This document shows positions 33,675 through 43,806 of a stretch of DNA of 64,000 nt, piece by piece. Under the pieces are notes generated by a model. The model was not told the DNA's origin and made no database searches. It saw nothing but the letters and a program-made list of their open reading frames with translations. The stretch's first letter is position 1. Each line of letters begins with the position of its first letter. Origin of the DNA: Hymenobacter arizonensis (GTDB lineage: Bacteria > Bacteroidota > Bacteroidia > Cytophagales > Hymenobacteraceae); assembly GCF_900115775.1 (NCBI RefSeq), contig NZ_FOXS01000001.1, forward strand, positions 1,178,001-1,242,000, written 5' to 3'. A program made the position numbers and the translations under genes.

Positions 33675-34862
33675 TTACCGGGTTGTTTTTACTCCCTCGG
33701 CCGCTGGGCGAAACATAAACCGGTAAGCCGCCGGAAACTCCCGCCGCCAGAACCACTCGCGGTGCTGACCATCGGCAGGCGCGCGCAACGACAGGTTGGA
33801 GGCCGGCACGCCCTGGGCGCGCAGGTTGTCGCGCCAGGCTGCGGTAAGCGGAAGCATGGTTTCTGATTCTTCGGGGCCGCACACGAAGTAAAACCGGGTG
33901 CTGGAAGCCGGGCGGTGCGTTTTGGCGAAAGCCTTCAGGGAGTCGTTGCAAACCCAGAAGGCCGGCGAAAAAGCCCCTACCCGACCGTACACGCGTGGGT
34001 ACTTTAGGGCTGCATACACCGATATCAGTCCGCCCAGACTAGAACCCGCAATGCCGGTATGCGCGGCGTCGGGCCGGGTACGGTACTTGGCGTCGATGTA
34101 GGGCTTGAGGGTGAGGGCGAGAAAATCGACGTAGGCGCTGCCCTGGCCACCGGCCTTTATTTCGGCATTGCGCCAGGGGATGTACTCATCGGAACGGTGC
34201 TGGCTGTCGTTGTCGACGGCGACGACGATACAGCTGACGGGGTCCTGGCCGGTGGCCCGCAGGCTGTCGAGGGTCTCGTCCACGCCCCACTCACCGCTGT
34301 AGCTGGTGGCGTCGTCGAACACGTTCTGGCCGTCGTGCATGTACAGCACGGGGTAGCGCTTTTGGGGCTTGGCACTGTAGTCGGCAGGCAAATACACCAG
34401 CACCCGCCGCGTGCGGCCCAGCTGCGGAATGCGGAAGTTGTCGCTGAGCGTGTGTACCTGCGGCGTGGCGGTGTGCTTCTTCGTGGGGGCCGCGCCCGCC
34501 TCGCTCCAGGCCAGCACTTCGTGGGTGATGACCGCTGCCTGCTGCAGGTTGGCCCGGCGGTTGGGCAGGGGCTGCTTGTCGAGGCCGGTTTCGGCTTTCT
34601 CCCAGCTGCCCCGGGTGAACTTGTACTCGACTGGACCCAGCGAGGCAGGCAGGGTTATTTGGTAAGTGCCGTCCGGGGTTTTAATCAGGCTGTAAGCCGG
34701 ATTGTGAGGGTTCCATATATTGAAGGAGCCGGCCACAAAAAGGGTGTCGTCCGGCGGGGTGTTGGCAGGCACGCGGGTAATCTTCAGCACCGTTTGGGCG
34801 GTGGCGGGGCCAGCTAGCATGGCAAGAATGATTGCCAAGCGCAGAATCCAGATTGCCTTCAC
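33675..34862 (-). CDS. secreted esterase with N-terminal carbohydrate-binding-like domain
   Basis: A 395-residue exported protein. The signal peptide is about residues 1-22. Residues 25-100 look like an E-set/CBM20- or CBM48-type starch-binding-like domain (VAGSFNIWNPHNPAYSL, then PVEYKFTRGSWEK). The rest is an esterase-D/IroE-type alpha/beta hydrolase: PVLYMHDGQNVF, nucleophile GSSLGGL (Ser), and a C-terminal His in DGQHREWFW. These enzymes usually act on carbohydrate or siderophore esters; here the role is open. It overlaps no other gene and is 12 bp after the next secreted unknown. Confidence 0.85.
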   Translation of the reverse strand: MKAIWILRLAIILAMLAGPATAQTVLKITRVPANTPPDDTLFVAGSFNIWNPHNPAYSLIKTPDGTYQITLPASLGPVEYKFTRGSWEKAETGLDKQPLPNRRANLQQAAVITHEVLAWSEAGAAPTKKHTATPQVHTLSDNFRIPQLGRTRRVLVYLPADYSAKPQKRYPVLYMHDGQNVFDDATSYSGEWGVDETLDSLRATGQDPVSCIVVAVDNDSQHRSDEYIPWRNAEIKAGGQGSAYVDFLALTLKPYIDAKYRTRPDAAHTGIAGSSLGGLISVYAALKYPRVYGRVGAFSPAFWVCNDSLKAFAKTHRPASSTRFYFVCGPEESETMLPLTAAWRDNLRAQGVPASNLSLRAPADGQHREWFWRREFPAAYRFMFRPAAEGVKTTR

Positions 34863-34873
34863 TCTTACTACCT

Positions 34874-35527
34874 CTACCGAATTGTTGCGCCAGTACCCTG
34901 CTCCGCCGAATCCATTTTACGCAGCGTGTACACGGCCCTTACGGAATCGATGCCTGGAAGGCCATTGATTTGGAAATCCAGAAAAGAGCCTTTTTTCTGC
35001 GGTCCCTTCACGAAATGCCGGTATTCTTCAGCTGACTCGCGCACTACGTACAGAACGCCAGATGCCGGCACTTTCAGGCGGGAGTAGAAACTGCGGCCGT
35101 CGCCGGCTGGGCGGCGCGTGTCCTCGGCTACGGCGCTGGTGCCGAGCAAACGGTATTTGGTCTGGTCGCTCCCGGGCAGAGGGCGGTTGCTCAGGCCATC
35201 AACAAACACTTCGCGCCGGTTGATGAGCTCCTCCAGGTCCAGCGTTTTGAGCAAGCCCAGGTTTTCCTCGGCCATAATAAGTTGCTGCACTGCTTTGCCG
35301 GGCGCCGCCTGTTCGTAATAAACGATTACAGGCTTGTTCAGCTTGATTTTTCCAACAAATACCTCGGGCTGTCCATCATCGTTCAGGCGCCCTTGCGGGC
35401 CTCTGGCACCATCGGCTGGTGCGCGGTTTCTGGAAGCAGAATTCCGCGCACTAGAGCGGCTTTGCGCGAGTACGATGGCTGAGTTGGCCACGCAGAGCAA
35501 AAGAATGAGCAGTAGGCGCTTTTTCAT
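34874..35527 (-). CDS. hypothetical secreted protein
   Basis: A 217-residue protein I do not recognise. The first 21 residues (MKKRLLLILLLCVANSAIVLA) are a signal peptide; then comes a Ser/Arg/Gly-rich stretch up to about residue 50 and a compact domain that is mixed alpha/beta with no cysteine or obvious catalytic motif. It lies 12 bp upstream of the esterase gene on the same strand, so the two are probably co-transcribed. The context gives no function beyond an extracytoplasmic one. Confidence 0.72.
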   Translation of the reverse strand: MKKRLLLILLLCVANSAIVLAQSRSSARNSASRNRAPADGARGPQGRLNDDGQPEVFVGKIKLNKPVIVYYEQAAPGKAVQQLIMAEENLGLLKTLDLEELINRREVFVDGLSNRPLPGSDQTKYRLLGTSAVAEDTRRPAGDGRSFYSRLKVPASGVLYVVRESAEEYRHFVKGPQKKGSFLDFQINGLPGIDSVRAVYTLRKMDSAEQGTGATIR

Positions 35528-36401
35528 CTTCTAAGGAAAAGCCAAAAGTAACGATGATAGATTGGCCCTGCAAGGTATTTGGCTTGATGCCCTGGCAGCA
35601 ACAGTACCATTGGGCTGCCCTATGACTCCTCTTTTTTAGAGCTTTGGTTGGAGCTTAAATACAGAGCGAGCCAAACAGCCATCTAAGACTCAGCCCGAGT
35701 GCTATGAAATGAACAATAAAATTTTAGTGTTTTTTTCACAATATTCTGTATATCAGTATATTATTAAAATATCAGCACATACAGCTTGAAGATAATTTGC
35801 GGAGAAATTCGATTCATAAGAGATGCTACACCTACTCGAAAACTTTAATGATTTCACCCCCACAACACCCCTCGTAACGATTTTTGAACATGCTTGCTTT
35901 ATCAAAAATCCCGCTCAAACCAACGTCAACTCCTTGATTATTTAATCGTTAAATTTAACCAAGTTTAACGCTTAGCGGTTTGCATCTTGAGCTATTGCTG
36001 TTAGGCTGAGTTTGTCATAGCTTAGCTAAGTCGCACTACATATAAGCTTGAAAAATGGGCCTGTTGCCTACTACGCATTGTCCTGCAAACGATTGCACAC
36101 AGATTGCCAATGCTGTCCAATTAGGTTCAGACACTCTCCTGTAACAACTGCTTGCTTACACAGCCTTGGGTTTTCAGTAGCCCATGTCTTCCTACCTATA
36201 GATGTATTAAAATCAATTAATGCCAACAACCTGCTTAGCAGCCTCGCCGTTACTGCCGCACGCTATGCTCAAATGACTTCAGAACAAGACAAAAATCCCT
36301 ACAAAACAGGCTTAAATGCTATTGTATAGGTAACTTGCACGCCGTTTCCCATTTTTTTTATTTCTCCCACCACTCACAATTCTCACCAAATCCCGTTTCC
36401 C
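35528..36401. other. long AT-rich intergenic region upstream of susC
   Basis: About 870 bp with no supportable gene. It is much more AT-rich than the rest of the window (for example 35700-35960). A weak GGCAGC/GCTGCC hairpin lies at about 35596-35621. The frame at 36048-36329 has no recognisable features and is probably chance. The last 60 bp before susC are C/T-rich, typical of a 5' leader. It likely holds control sites for the glucan locus, but none was identified. Confidence 0.5.
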
Positions 36402-39400
36402 ATGAAACACCCTTATCTAGCGAAACTACTGTTTCTGCTATTATTCGCCGGTCTAGGATTCCCCTCGGGGGCCTATGCCCAAACAGGCTCCGTTAGCGGT
36501 CGGGTTACCGACAGTAAGAACGAAGGCATCCCAGGTGCAACAGTGCTCATTGAGGGTACCTCATTGGGCAGCTCGTCCAACGTAGATGGCACTTACAGCA
36601 TTCAGAACGTGCCAGCCGGTGCCCAGACCTTGGTTATCTCGTTTGTGGGCTACAACACCGTTCGCCGTCCGGTGACGGTGGTGGCCGGCCAAAACACCGA
36701 AACCTCCGCTGCACTCGTGGAAAACGCTACTCAACTGTCCGAAGCAGTGGTAGTGGGGTACGGCACGCAGCGTCGGCAGGACGTGACCGGGGCCGTGGCC
36801 ACAGTTGACTCTAGGGAGTTTGTGCAAGGCCAGGTTACTACCCCTGAGCAGCTGATTCAAGGCAAAGTGGCCGGTGTAAGCATCACGACGGGCGGTGGTG
36901 CACCAGGTGCCGCCAACGTTATCCGGATTCGCGGTAACTCGTCGCTTAACGCCAACAGCGACCCATTGTATGTAATTGATGGTGTGCCAGTAGACAAAAC
37001 CACCATCAGTGGTGCTTCGAATCCGCTGTCGCTGATTAACCCCAACGACATTGAGACGTTCACCGTGCTTAAGGATGCCTCGGCTACGGCCATTTATGGC
37101 AACCGGGCTTCGGGCTGGGTTATTCTCATCACCACCAAGCGCGGCCTTCAGGGAGAAAAGCTGCGCGTAGAATTAAACTCGCAAACGGGCGTTTCAACAG
37201 TGGCGCGTCGCTACGAGACGCTCTCGACCGATGAATTCCGTCGGCAGATTAACCAGTTTGGCTCGCCTTCACAGATTGCTTCATTGGGTACTGCCAACAC
37301 CAACTGGCAGAATGAGATTTTCCGAACTGCTGCTACTTTCGACAACACGGTGAGCCTCATTGGCAGCGTGGCCAAGGTGCCGTTTCGCGTGTCTTATGGC
37401 AACCTGTACCAAGAAGGTATTGTCATCACCAACCAGCTGAAGCGTAACACAGGCTCGGTTAGCCTCACGCCTACGCTTCTGAACGACCGGCTGCGCATCG
37501 ACATCAACGCTAAAGGTAGCGTTATTGACAACCGTTTCGTTGACTACGGCACCGTGGCAGGGGCTGCGCTTTACGACCCTACTCAGCCCGTGCGTTCCAA
37601 CGAAGCTCGATTTACGCGATTTGGTGGTTATTCCCAGTTCCTGAACCCCACCACCGGGGCTCCCCTGGGCAATGCCCCTGCCAACCCCGTAGCAGCCCTT
37701 AACAACTCGAACAACACCAGCAACGTGAAGCGCCTCATCGGCAACGTGCAGTTCGACTACAAGGTGCATGGCGTTGAAGGCCTGCGTGCCAACCTGAACC
37801 TCGGCCTTGACGCATCGCGCGGACGTGGCAACAACGTCATCTCACCGAATGACTTTGGCAACTACGAAGTTTCCCCCGACCCAGGCCTGAGCGGCCGGTT
37901 CACCCAGTACGCACAGGATAGAGACATGAAATTGCTGGAAGCCTACTTAGCTTATGGCAAGCAGTTTGGCGGCACAAAGTTCGACGTGCAGGCTGGCCAC
38001 GCCTACCAGTCGTTTATCAACCAAGGGCCTAACTTCTTGGACTACCGCTCAAACCGGGACACCCTCGTTACCCGCGGCGAAACGCTGAGCTTGCCAGGTT
38101 TCTACGACAAGAACGTGCTGATATCCTTTTTCGGCCGTGCCACGATGAACGTACAGGACAAATACCTGGTGACTGCCACCGTGCGTAATGACCAAACCTC
38201 GCGTTTCCGCAAAGGTTTCCGCAGCGGTGTATTCCCGGCTCTGGGCTTGGCCTGGCGCGTTAAGAACGAAGAGTTCCTGAAAGACAATAACACGCTATCG
38301 GAACTGAAGCTTCGGGCCGGCTACGGCCGCACGGGCCAGCAGGACATTGGCGGTGCTTACGACACGCAACCGCGTTACGTAGTGGGTTCTTCTACTTCGC
38401 AGTACCCTTTTGGCAACGGCAATACTATTCCTGGCATTACCTACAGCCCTCAAGGCTACAACTCGGTGCTGACCTGGGAAACCACGAACACCTACAACGC
38501 TGGTGTTGACCTCGGCTTCCTGGATAACCGCCTCACGGCCACCCTGGACGTGTACCAGCGCACGGCAAGCGACCTGCTCGCCGAAGTAGACCAGTCGGCT
38601 GGTTCTAACCTCACCAACCGCTTGAACGCCAACATTGGCTCGTTGCGCAACCGTGGCGTTGAGCTAGGCTTAAACTATGGCGTTTTCCGCAGCGAGAATC
38701 TTACCTGGGATGTGAACCTGAACGGTGCCTACAATGTTAACAAAATCACCGACTTAGGGTCTCAGCAGGAAGGTTTTCCTGGATACAATGTTGGTTCCAT
38801 TCCTGGTGGCACTGGCAACTTCATTCAAATCAACGCTGTGGGCCAGCCCGTCGGCACGTTCTATGTTCGCCGCCAAGTATATGGCCCCGATGGACGGCCC
38901 GTTCAGGGACTGTATGTGAACAGCGAACGCAACGCCGCTAACGCGGATGTTGGTGACTACTACTACAAGCAGCCCGCCCCGCTGGTAACCTTAGGCTTTA
39001 GCTCGAACGTGGTTTACGAAAAATTCACTTTTGCCTTTACCTTACGCGGCAACGTAGGCAACTACGTGTACAACGCCAACGCGGCCGGCCTCGGCAACTT
39101 TGCCAATGCCCAGGGCTCGACCAACTTTGTTAGCAACCTGAACCCCGACGTGCTCAACACCGGCTTCACGCGCCAGCAGTTGTTCTCGGATTACTACGTA
39201 CAGAACGCTTCGTTCCTGCGCTGCGAGAACATATCGCTCGGCTACAATGTTGGCAAAGTACTGGGTGCTTCCACGTTGCGCGTGACTGGCAACGTTCAGA
39301 ATGCCTTTGTGCTTACGAAGTACAAGGGTGTTGACCCTGAAATTGCTTCTGTTGACGCCCTCAGTGGTCAAGCGACTTTTGGTATTGATAACAGTTTTTA

Positions 39401-39446
39401 TCCCCGGGCCCGGACTTATACCCTTGGCCTTGCTCTCGGCTTTTAA
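36402..39446 (+). CDS. SusC/RagA-type TonB-dependent outer-membrane transporter
   Basis: A 1014-residue outer-membrane transporter that imports oligosaccharides bound by its SusD partner. Residues 1-26 are a signal peptide. Residues about 27-110 form the carboxypeptidase-regulatory-like N-terminal domain (SVSGRVTDSKNEGIPGATV). The plug domain begins at VVVGYGTQRRQDVTGAVA and contains the usual GAPGAANVIRIRGNSSLNA and LYVIDGVP. The remainder is a 22-strand barrel ending in LGLALGF. The family length and motifs are complete. It is 13 bp upstream of the SusD gene. It is the first gene of an alpha-glucan-type utilisation locus with susD, a SusE-like gene and a GH13 enzyme nearby. Confidence 0.97.
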   Translation: MKHPYLAKLLFLLLFAGLGFPSGAYAQTGSVSGRVTDSKNEGIPGATVLIEGTSLGSSSNVDGTYSIQNVPAGAQTLVISFVGYNTVRRPVTVVAGQNTETSAALVENATQLSEAVVVGYGTQRRQDVTGAVATVDSREFVQGQVTTPEQLIQGKVAGVSITTGGGAPGAANVIRIRGNSSLNANSDPLYVIDGVPVDKTTISGASNPLSLINPNDIETFTVLKDASATAIYGNRASGWVILITTKRGLQGEKLRVELNSQTGVSTVARRYETLSTDEFRRQINQFGSPSQIASLGTANTNWQNEIFRTAATFDNTVSLIGSVAKVPFRVSYGNLYQEGIVITNQLKRNTGSVSLTPTLLNDRLRIDINAKGSVIDNRFVDYGTVAGAALYDPTQPVRSNEARFTRFGGYSQFLNPTTGAPLGNAPANPVAALNNSNNTSNVKRLIGNVQFDYKVHGVEGLRANLNLGLDASRGRGNNVISPNDFGNYEVSPDPGLSGRFTQYAQDRDMKLLEAYLAYGKQFGGTKFDVQAGHAYQSFINQGPNFLDYRSNRDTLVTRGETLSLPGFYDKNVLISFFGRATMNVQDKYLVTATVRNDQTSRFRKGFRSGVFPALGLAWRVKNEEFLKDNNTLSELKLRAGYGRTGQQDIGGAYDTQPRYVVGSSTSQYPFGNGNTIPGITYSPQGYNSVLTWETTNTYNAGVDLGFLDNRLTATLDVYQRTASDLLAEVDQSAGSNLTNRLNANIGSLRNRGVELGLNYGVFRSENLTWDVNLNGAYNVNKITDLGSQQEGFPGYNVGSIPGGTGNFIQINAVGQPVGTFYVRRQVYGPDGRPVQGLYVNSERNAANADVGDYYYKQPAPLVTLGFSSNVVYEKFTFAFTLRGNVGNYVYNANAAGLGNFANAQGSTNFVSNLNPDVLNTGFTRQQLFSDYYVQNASFLRCENISLGYNVGKVLGASTLRVTGNVQNAFVLTKYKGVDPEIASVDALSGQATFGIDNSFYPRARTYTLGLALGF

Positions 39447-39458
39447 TTCCCACCGTAT

Positions 39459-41090
39459 ATGAAAAATTCTTTATACCGAGGGCTCACGGCCCTCACCCTG
39501 AGCACGGCTTTGCTTGGCCTCACCACGTCTTGCATGAAAGACCTGGACCAGACACCCAAGTTTGAGCTCACGCCAGATAAAGTGTACGTCGACCTGAACG
39601 GTTACAAGCAGGTGCTTGCCAAACTGTACGGCGGATTTGCCCTCACCGGCCCATCCGGTCCCGGCTCGGGCGACATTCGGGGCATCGACGCAGGTACTTC
39701 GGACTACATCCGTCAGTACTGGAGTGCGCAGGAACTGACCACTGATGAGGCGGTAATTGCCTGGAACGACCCGGGTGTGCAAGAGTGGCACAACATGAAC
39801 TGGGATGCCAACGGCCCCCTGCTCCGTGGTCTCTACAACCGGTCCTATTACGAAATTGCTATCTGCAACGAATTCATTCGCGAGGCAACGGACGATAAGC
39901 TCAGCAGCCGCTTGGGCAGTGGTGAGCAGGCGCAGGGCAAGCTGTTTCGGGCTGAAGCGCGCTTTTTGCGGGCAGTGGCTTACTCGCACATCATCGACCT
40001 GTTTGGCAACGGTCCTTTTGTGACGGAGAACGATGCCGTAGGTGCGTCGCGCCCCCCCTACTACACCCGCAAGCAGCTCTACGATTACGTGGTGTCTGAA
40101 TTGCAGGCCATCAGCACCGAGCTGGCGCCGGCCCGCACCAACGAGTATGGCCGTGTCGACCAAGCTGCCGCACACGGCTACTTGGCTCGCATGTACTTGA
40201 ACGCTGGGGTGTACACGGGAACTCCCGAGTTTGCCAAGGCTGCTGAAGAAGCCAAGAAGGTAATTGATTCGGGCTACTCGCTGTCGACAACTGCCAGTGC
40301 CGCTTCTTCGGCTTATGGTCGCAACTTCTTAGCTGACAACAACCTGCCCCCCGCCGCCAATGAAATCATTTGGCCGGTAATTTTCGACATCACGCGCGTT
40401 CAGAGCTTCGGTGGCACCACTTTCCTCGTCAACGGCGCTACCAGCGGTGCCGACGGCGCGTGGCAGCGCTACGTGGGCCAATCTACCGGTTGGGGTGGCT
40501 TGCGCACCACCAGTGCTTTAGTTGAGAAGTTTTTCTTGGCAGGCGGTGATACGGTTCGTGACACCCGCGGCCGGTTCTGGGCTCCTGGCCAGACCCTTGC
40601 TATCAGCGACCTCAGCCAGTTCACACAAGGACTGGGCGTGATTAAGTACCGCAACATCACTTCGAACGGTACGGGCTTGGGCGGTTCGCTGAACTTCTCC
40701 GGAGTTGACTTTCCGATGCTGCGCTTGTCCGACATGATGTTGATTTATGCCGAAGCAGCTGCCCGCGGCAACGCCGACCGCGCTATCGCGCTGGGCTATG
40801 TGAACCAGATTCGGGCCCGGGCTTTCCGGAACGCGGCAGGCAGCGCCATCACCAATGCGCAGATGACCCCGGAGTTCATTCTCGACGAGCGCGCTCGGGA
40901 GTTGCATTGGGAGGCTACGCGTCGCACCGACCTTATCCGCTACAACCGCTTTGTAGAAGCAACCTACCTCTGGCCTTGGAAGGGCGGGGTGGCTGCAGGG
41001 CGCGCAGTGGAACCTTTCCGGACGATTTTCCCAATTCCGTCGTCTGACCTCACGGCTAATTCCAACCTTCGGCAGAACCCGGGGTACTAA
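39459..41090 (+). CDS. SusD/RagB-type glycan-binding lipoprotein
   Basis: A 543-residue outer-membrane lipoprotein that lids the SusC barrel and binds glycans. The signal peptide ends in a lipobox around LTTSCMKD (Cys about 25). The N-terminal SusD region has the helical TPR scaffold (TDEAVIAWNDPGVQEWHNMNW) and the C-terminal region holds MLIYAEAAARGN, FILDERARELHWEATRRTDLIRYNRF and the final FPIPSSDLTANSNLRQNPGY, all standard. It lies directly downstream of susC and upstream of the SusE-like gene. Confidence 0.97.
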   Translation: MKNSLYRGLTALTLSTALLGLTTSCMKDLDQTPKFELTPDKVYVDLNGYKQVLAKLYGGFALTGPSGPGSGDIRGIDAGTSDYIRQYWSAQELTTDEAVIAWNDPGVQEWHNMNWDANGPLLRGLYNRSYYEIAICNEFIREATDDKLSSRLGSGEQAQGKLFRAEARFLRAVAYSHIIDLFGNGPFVTENDAVGASRPPYYTRKQLYDYVVSELQAISTELAPARTNEYGRVDQAAAHGYLARMYLNAGVYTGTPEFAKAAEEAKKVIDSGYSLSTTASAASSAYGRNFLADNNLPPAANEIIWPVIFDITRVQSFGGTTFLVNGATSGADGAWQRYVGQSTGWGGLRTTSALVEKFFLAGGDTVRDTRGRFWAPGQTLAISDLSQFTQGLGVIKYRNITSNGTGLGGSLNFSGVDFPMLRLSDMMLIYAEAAARGNADRAIALGYVNQIRARAFRNAAGSAITNAQMTPEFILDERARELHWEATRRTDLIRYNRFVEATYLWPWKGGVAAGRAVEPFRTIFPIPSSDLTANSNLRQNPGY

Positions 41091-41315
41091 AATACCTTAG
41101 CAGGATGGGCCGTACGCCACGGCCCATCCTCATTTGCCTTTAAATCATACATTTCAAGAACTACATCTTTCACCCGTTTGTATGCTTGTATCAACCTATC
41201 GTAAATCTGCCTGGGTTGCTACTGGCCTCGTTCACCCGCAGGCCGCAACGCCGCGAGTGTAACAGCATGGAATGAGAAGTAAGAATTTTCTTGTAATCAC
41301 TAATCAAAACGAATC

Positions 41316-42110
41316 ATGAAGAACTGGCTTACCCAAGTGGTAGCAGGCTTGTTGGCAGTGACTACCCTTGCATCTTGCGAAAAAGATGAGGACAAGGTCA
41401 CGATTGCGCCCTCCAATGCCATTACCCTCAGCACCTCGACAAGCACCGTTGTGCTAACCCAAGCAAACAGCGCTCAAAACGCCGCGGCTTTTACGTGGAC
41501 GCCCGTGAGTTCATTTGCCATTAGTGGCACCGACCGCCCCACAGCCCCAGCCGTTACCTATCGGCTTCAAGTAGCCAAGTCGGCCACTGGTTTCGGCTAC
41601 CCTTTCAACATTGAAGCAGGCACAGGCTCCACCAAATCAGTAACAGTTGGAGAGCTCAATTCGGGCCTCATCAATCTGGGCATAACCCCCGGTGTTGCAA
41701 CCTCGGTATTTGTGCGTGTGGCCGCCGTAGTAGGCACTGATGCGCAAACTTTCGTGTCGGCCCCGGTACCAATGACTGTAACGGCTTACACAGTGTGCTT
41801 GCCCCCTAATGCTGATGTATGGTCCATCATTGGGACCGCAGGCGTCGATTGGAACACGGATGTGCCTCTGACTTACAACTGCGATACCAGAACTTATGAC
41901 TTGACTCGCACGCTGAATGCTGGCGAATTCAAGTTTCGCAAAAACGCGCAATGGAATGTAAACAACGTAGCCACTAACTACGGTGCTAATGCTCGTAACA
42001 GCGGTGGGACAGGTACTCTTGTTCTCGATGGTCCTAACATTGTGATACCAACGACCGGCATGTATACTCTTAAGTTTAATCTTAATAACTTAACTTATAC
42101 TTTGCAATAA
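41316..42110 (+). CDS. SusE/SusF-like glycan-binding lipoprotein
   Basis: A 264-residue surface lipoprotein. The signal peptide ends at LASC (Cys about 21), so it is lipid-anchored. Residues about 25-150 are a SusE-type fibronectin-like N-terminal region (NAITLSTSTSTVVLTQ). Residues 165-264 match the SusE/SusF starch-binding domain pattern (DVWSIIGTAGVDWNTDVPLTY, FKFRKNAQWNVNNVATNYG, GMYTLKFNLNNLTYTL) with binding-site tryptophans. It lies 225 bp after susD and is followed by a strong terminator. Its presence supports an alpha-glucan target. Confidence 0.85.
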   Translation: MKNWLTQVVAGLLAVTTLASCEKDEDKVTIAPSNAITLSTSTSTVVLTQANSAQNAAAFTWTPVSSFAISGTDRPTAPAVTYRLQVAKSATGFGYPFNIEAGTGSTKSVTVGELNSGLINLGITPGVATSVFVRVAAVVGTDAQTFVSAPVPMTVTAYTVCLPPNADVWSIIGTAGVDWNTDVPLTYNCDTRTYDLTRTLNAGEFKFRKNAQWNVNNVATNYGANARNSGGTGTLVLDGPNIVIPTTGMYTLKFNLNNLTYTLQ

Positions 42111-42142
42111 GCTGGCTTCAATACCAGCAATTGAGAAGAATT

Positions 42143-42184
42143 AAAAAAGGCCCCCATCCATTGAACAGGATGGGGGCCTTTTTT
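42143..42184 (+). terminator. strong terminator after the Sus genes
   Basis: AAAAAAGGCCCCCATCC, an 8-nt loop, then GGATGGGGGCCTTTTTT. A 17-bp perfect stem with A and T flanks. Confidence 0.93.
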
Positions 42185-42271
42185 AATAAGTGGCTTGTGG
42201 AGAAAGCAATTACTACACCTAAGTTAGTCACCACATTGGGCTTGTATACAATTCCTCTTCCTTGGGTACTC

Positions 42272-42351
42272 AACGTATAGCTCGGCTCAAAAGGAAAGGT
42301 CCCGCATCGTAAGTGATGCGGGACCTTTCCTTTTGAGCCGAGCTATACGTT
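42272..42351. repeat. perfect 37-bp-arm hairpin between convergent genes
   Basis: The left arm 42272-42308 (starts AACGTATAGCTCGGCTCAAA) inverts exactly at 42315-42351, with a 6-nt loop. It begins right at the stop codon of the minus-strand gene ending at 42352. The core GGTCCCGCATC/GATGCGGGACC is GC-rich, so it can also act as a terminator on both strands. Confidence 0.93.
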
Positions 42352-43569
42352 TTACAGCAGCACCACTTTACGAGTGGCTACTTTGTCGCCAACCTGCACG
42401 CGCACGAGGTACGTGCCGGCCGCTACCTCGGCAGTAGTCACGGTTTTACTTTTCACGCCGGCCGACTCCAGACCAGACGAGAGCACTTGTACCTGACGGC
42501 CTACCAAGTCAGTCAGCACGATGTTTACTTTTTCGGAGCGGTTGCCCACGTTATAGGCCACCGTGGCGGTGCCATTGGCGGGGTTTGGATACACGCCCAT
42601 GGCGATAGCTGCTTCGTTGGCGGCACGGGTGCTGGCCGCTACTGTGGCCAGCGTGATGGCGGCTGATTGCGTGCCAGCAATGGTAGCAAAATCGACCGTG
42701 TTAGCGTTGGCTGGGTTGCCGCTGTTGGTAGTAAGCGGAGTAGTTGTCTGCGGAATAAAGTCGGAAGACAAATAATCGCCACCACGGTTGTTTTGAAGCA
42801 CGAAGATGTTAACAACAGGGCCGTTGGTGGTCAGGCCCATTTCACGGCGGTCAAACTCAATTTCCCAACCATAGGAGCCAGCCTCGCCGTATCCAGCATC
42901 GGTGGCTGTGGCGCGGTAGCCAGGGTTGCTGGTTACCTTGCCGTCAGTGGAATTGCGGTAAGCCATGCGAGCATTAGCCAAAGCCGCGAACGGAGCGGCT
43001 GTGCCTGTTGCGGCCAGCGTAAGGGCCGTGCCTGTGTTTGCCAACGGGCCAGCTGTGGTGGTGAGCACCCGGTCGAATGCTACGGTTGCCGACGTGTACG
43101 AAATGGCATCTACCTGGAACTGGTTAGCAGTACCGTTGCCTTTTATGGCCACAGCCAAGTCGGGCGCTAGGTCCATTTTGGCCTCCATGCCTGAAAACGA
43201 AGTACCAATGCTTGCCGCAGGTTTAGGCAGTGCAGTTGGAGAGGCGGAGGCGCCATCTACGCCGGGGCGGTCGATGTAAAGTTGCAGCGCATTAATGTCA
43301 GAGTCTGTAGCGCTCCTAATCTCGTTTTGAACGGTACCAGCAATGAAGAAGTATAGCTTGTCAGCAGTGTTGGCAGCGTAAACGCTCAGCAAGCCCCAAT
43401 CTCCAAAACCACGGGGGTTGGTGTATTTGCCCACCAGCACGTATCGGCCGGTGGTAGCCGTTCCGATTTCATTCGCGTTTAGCACGCCGTCAACGGTTAT
43501 TTGAGCCTGCGCATTGAGAGTTCCAATAGCCATAGCACCGGCTGCTGCAAGAGTAAACAGTTTTTTCAT
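42352..43569 (-). CDS. T9SS-exported protein with possible carbohydrate-binding domain
   Basis: A 405-residue exported protein. Residues 1-22 are a signal peptide. The last 80 residues are a T9SS type A sorting domain (GVYPNPANGTATVAYNV near residue 330, ending TYLVRVQVGDKVATRKVVLL), which directs secretion through the outer membrane. Residues 24-300 are beta-rich (ITVDGVLNANEIGTATTG opens with a CBM9-like DG motif; EIEFDRREMG is similar to CBM9 C-terminal strands), so a sugar- or ligand-binding role is possible but unproven. It lies in the glucan locus on the opposite strand from susCDE, separated by a long perfect hairpin. Confidence 0.8.
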   Translation of the reverse strand: MKKLFTLAAAGAMAIGTLNAQAQITVDGVLNANEIGTATTGRYVLVGKYTNPRGFGDWGLLSVYAANTADKLYFFIAGTVQNEIRSATDSDINALQLYIDRPGVDGASASPTALPKPAASIGTSFSGMEAKMDLAPDLAVAIKGNGTANQFQVDAISYTSATVAFDRVLTTTAGPLANTGTALTLAATGTAAPFAALANARMAYRNSTDGKVTSNPGYRATATDAGYGEAGSYGWEIEFDRREMGLTTNGPVVNIFVLQNNRGGDYLSSDFIPQTTTPLTTNSGNPANANTVDFATIAGTQSAAITLATVAASTRAANEAAIAMGVYPNPANGTATVAYNVGNRSEKVNIVLTDLVGRQVQVLSSGLESAGVKSKTVTTAEVAAGTYLVRVQVGDKVATRKVVLL

Positions 43570-43806
43570 GACAGTTTTTACTGTAAAGGGTGGGAATAAA
43601 AAATACTGTTGTGCTTTCTACCAAACTTTTGAGGGGCCGGTAACAAGCTTGGTAAATATACTTAAATAAGCAATAAAATTCATACTTAAGTACCACACCG
43701 CAAATGAATAAGCGAATGTTCCCTTCTCTGCTTGCATTTATTACGTAAGCACGGTTCTCGCGCTAGTTGCTACTTTCGCCATCCCCTCTAACACAACCTG
43801 TTTGAT

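Noticed and set aside
35590..35625. GGCAGC/GCTGCC hairpin as a terminator
   Set aside because: Only a 6-bp stem with a long loop and a distant T-tract; too weak to call.
36048..36329. 93-codon frame upstream of susC
   Set aside because: No signal peptide, domain or codon bias like neighbours, and it lies in an AT-rich untranslated region.
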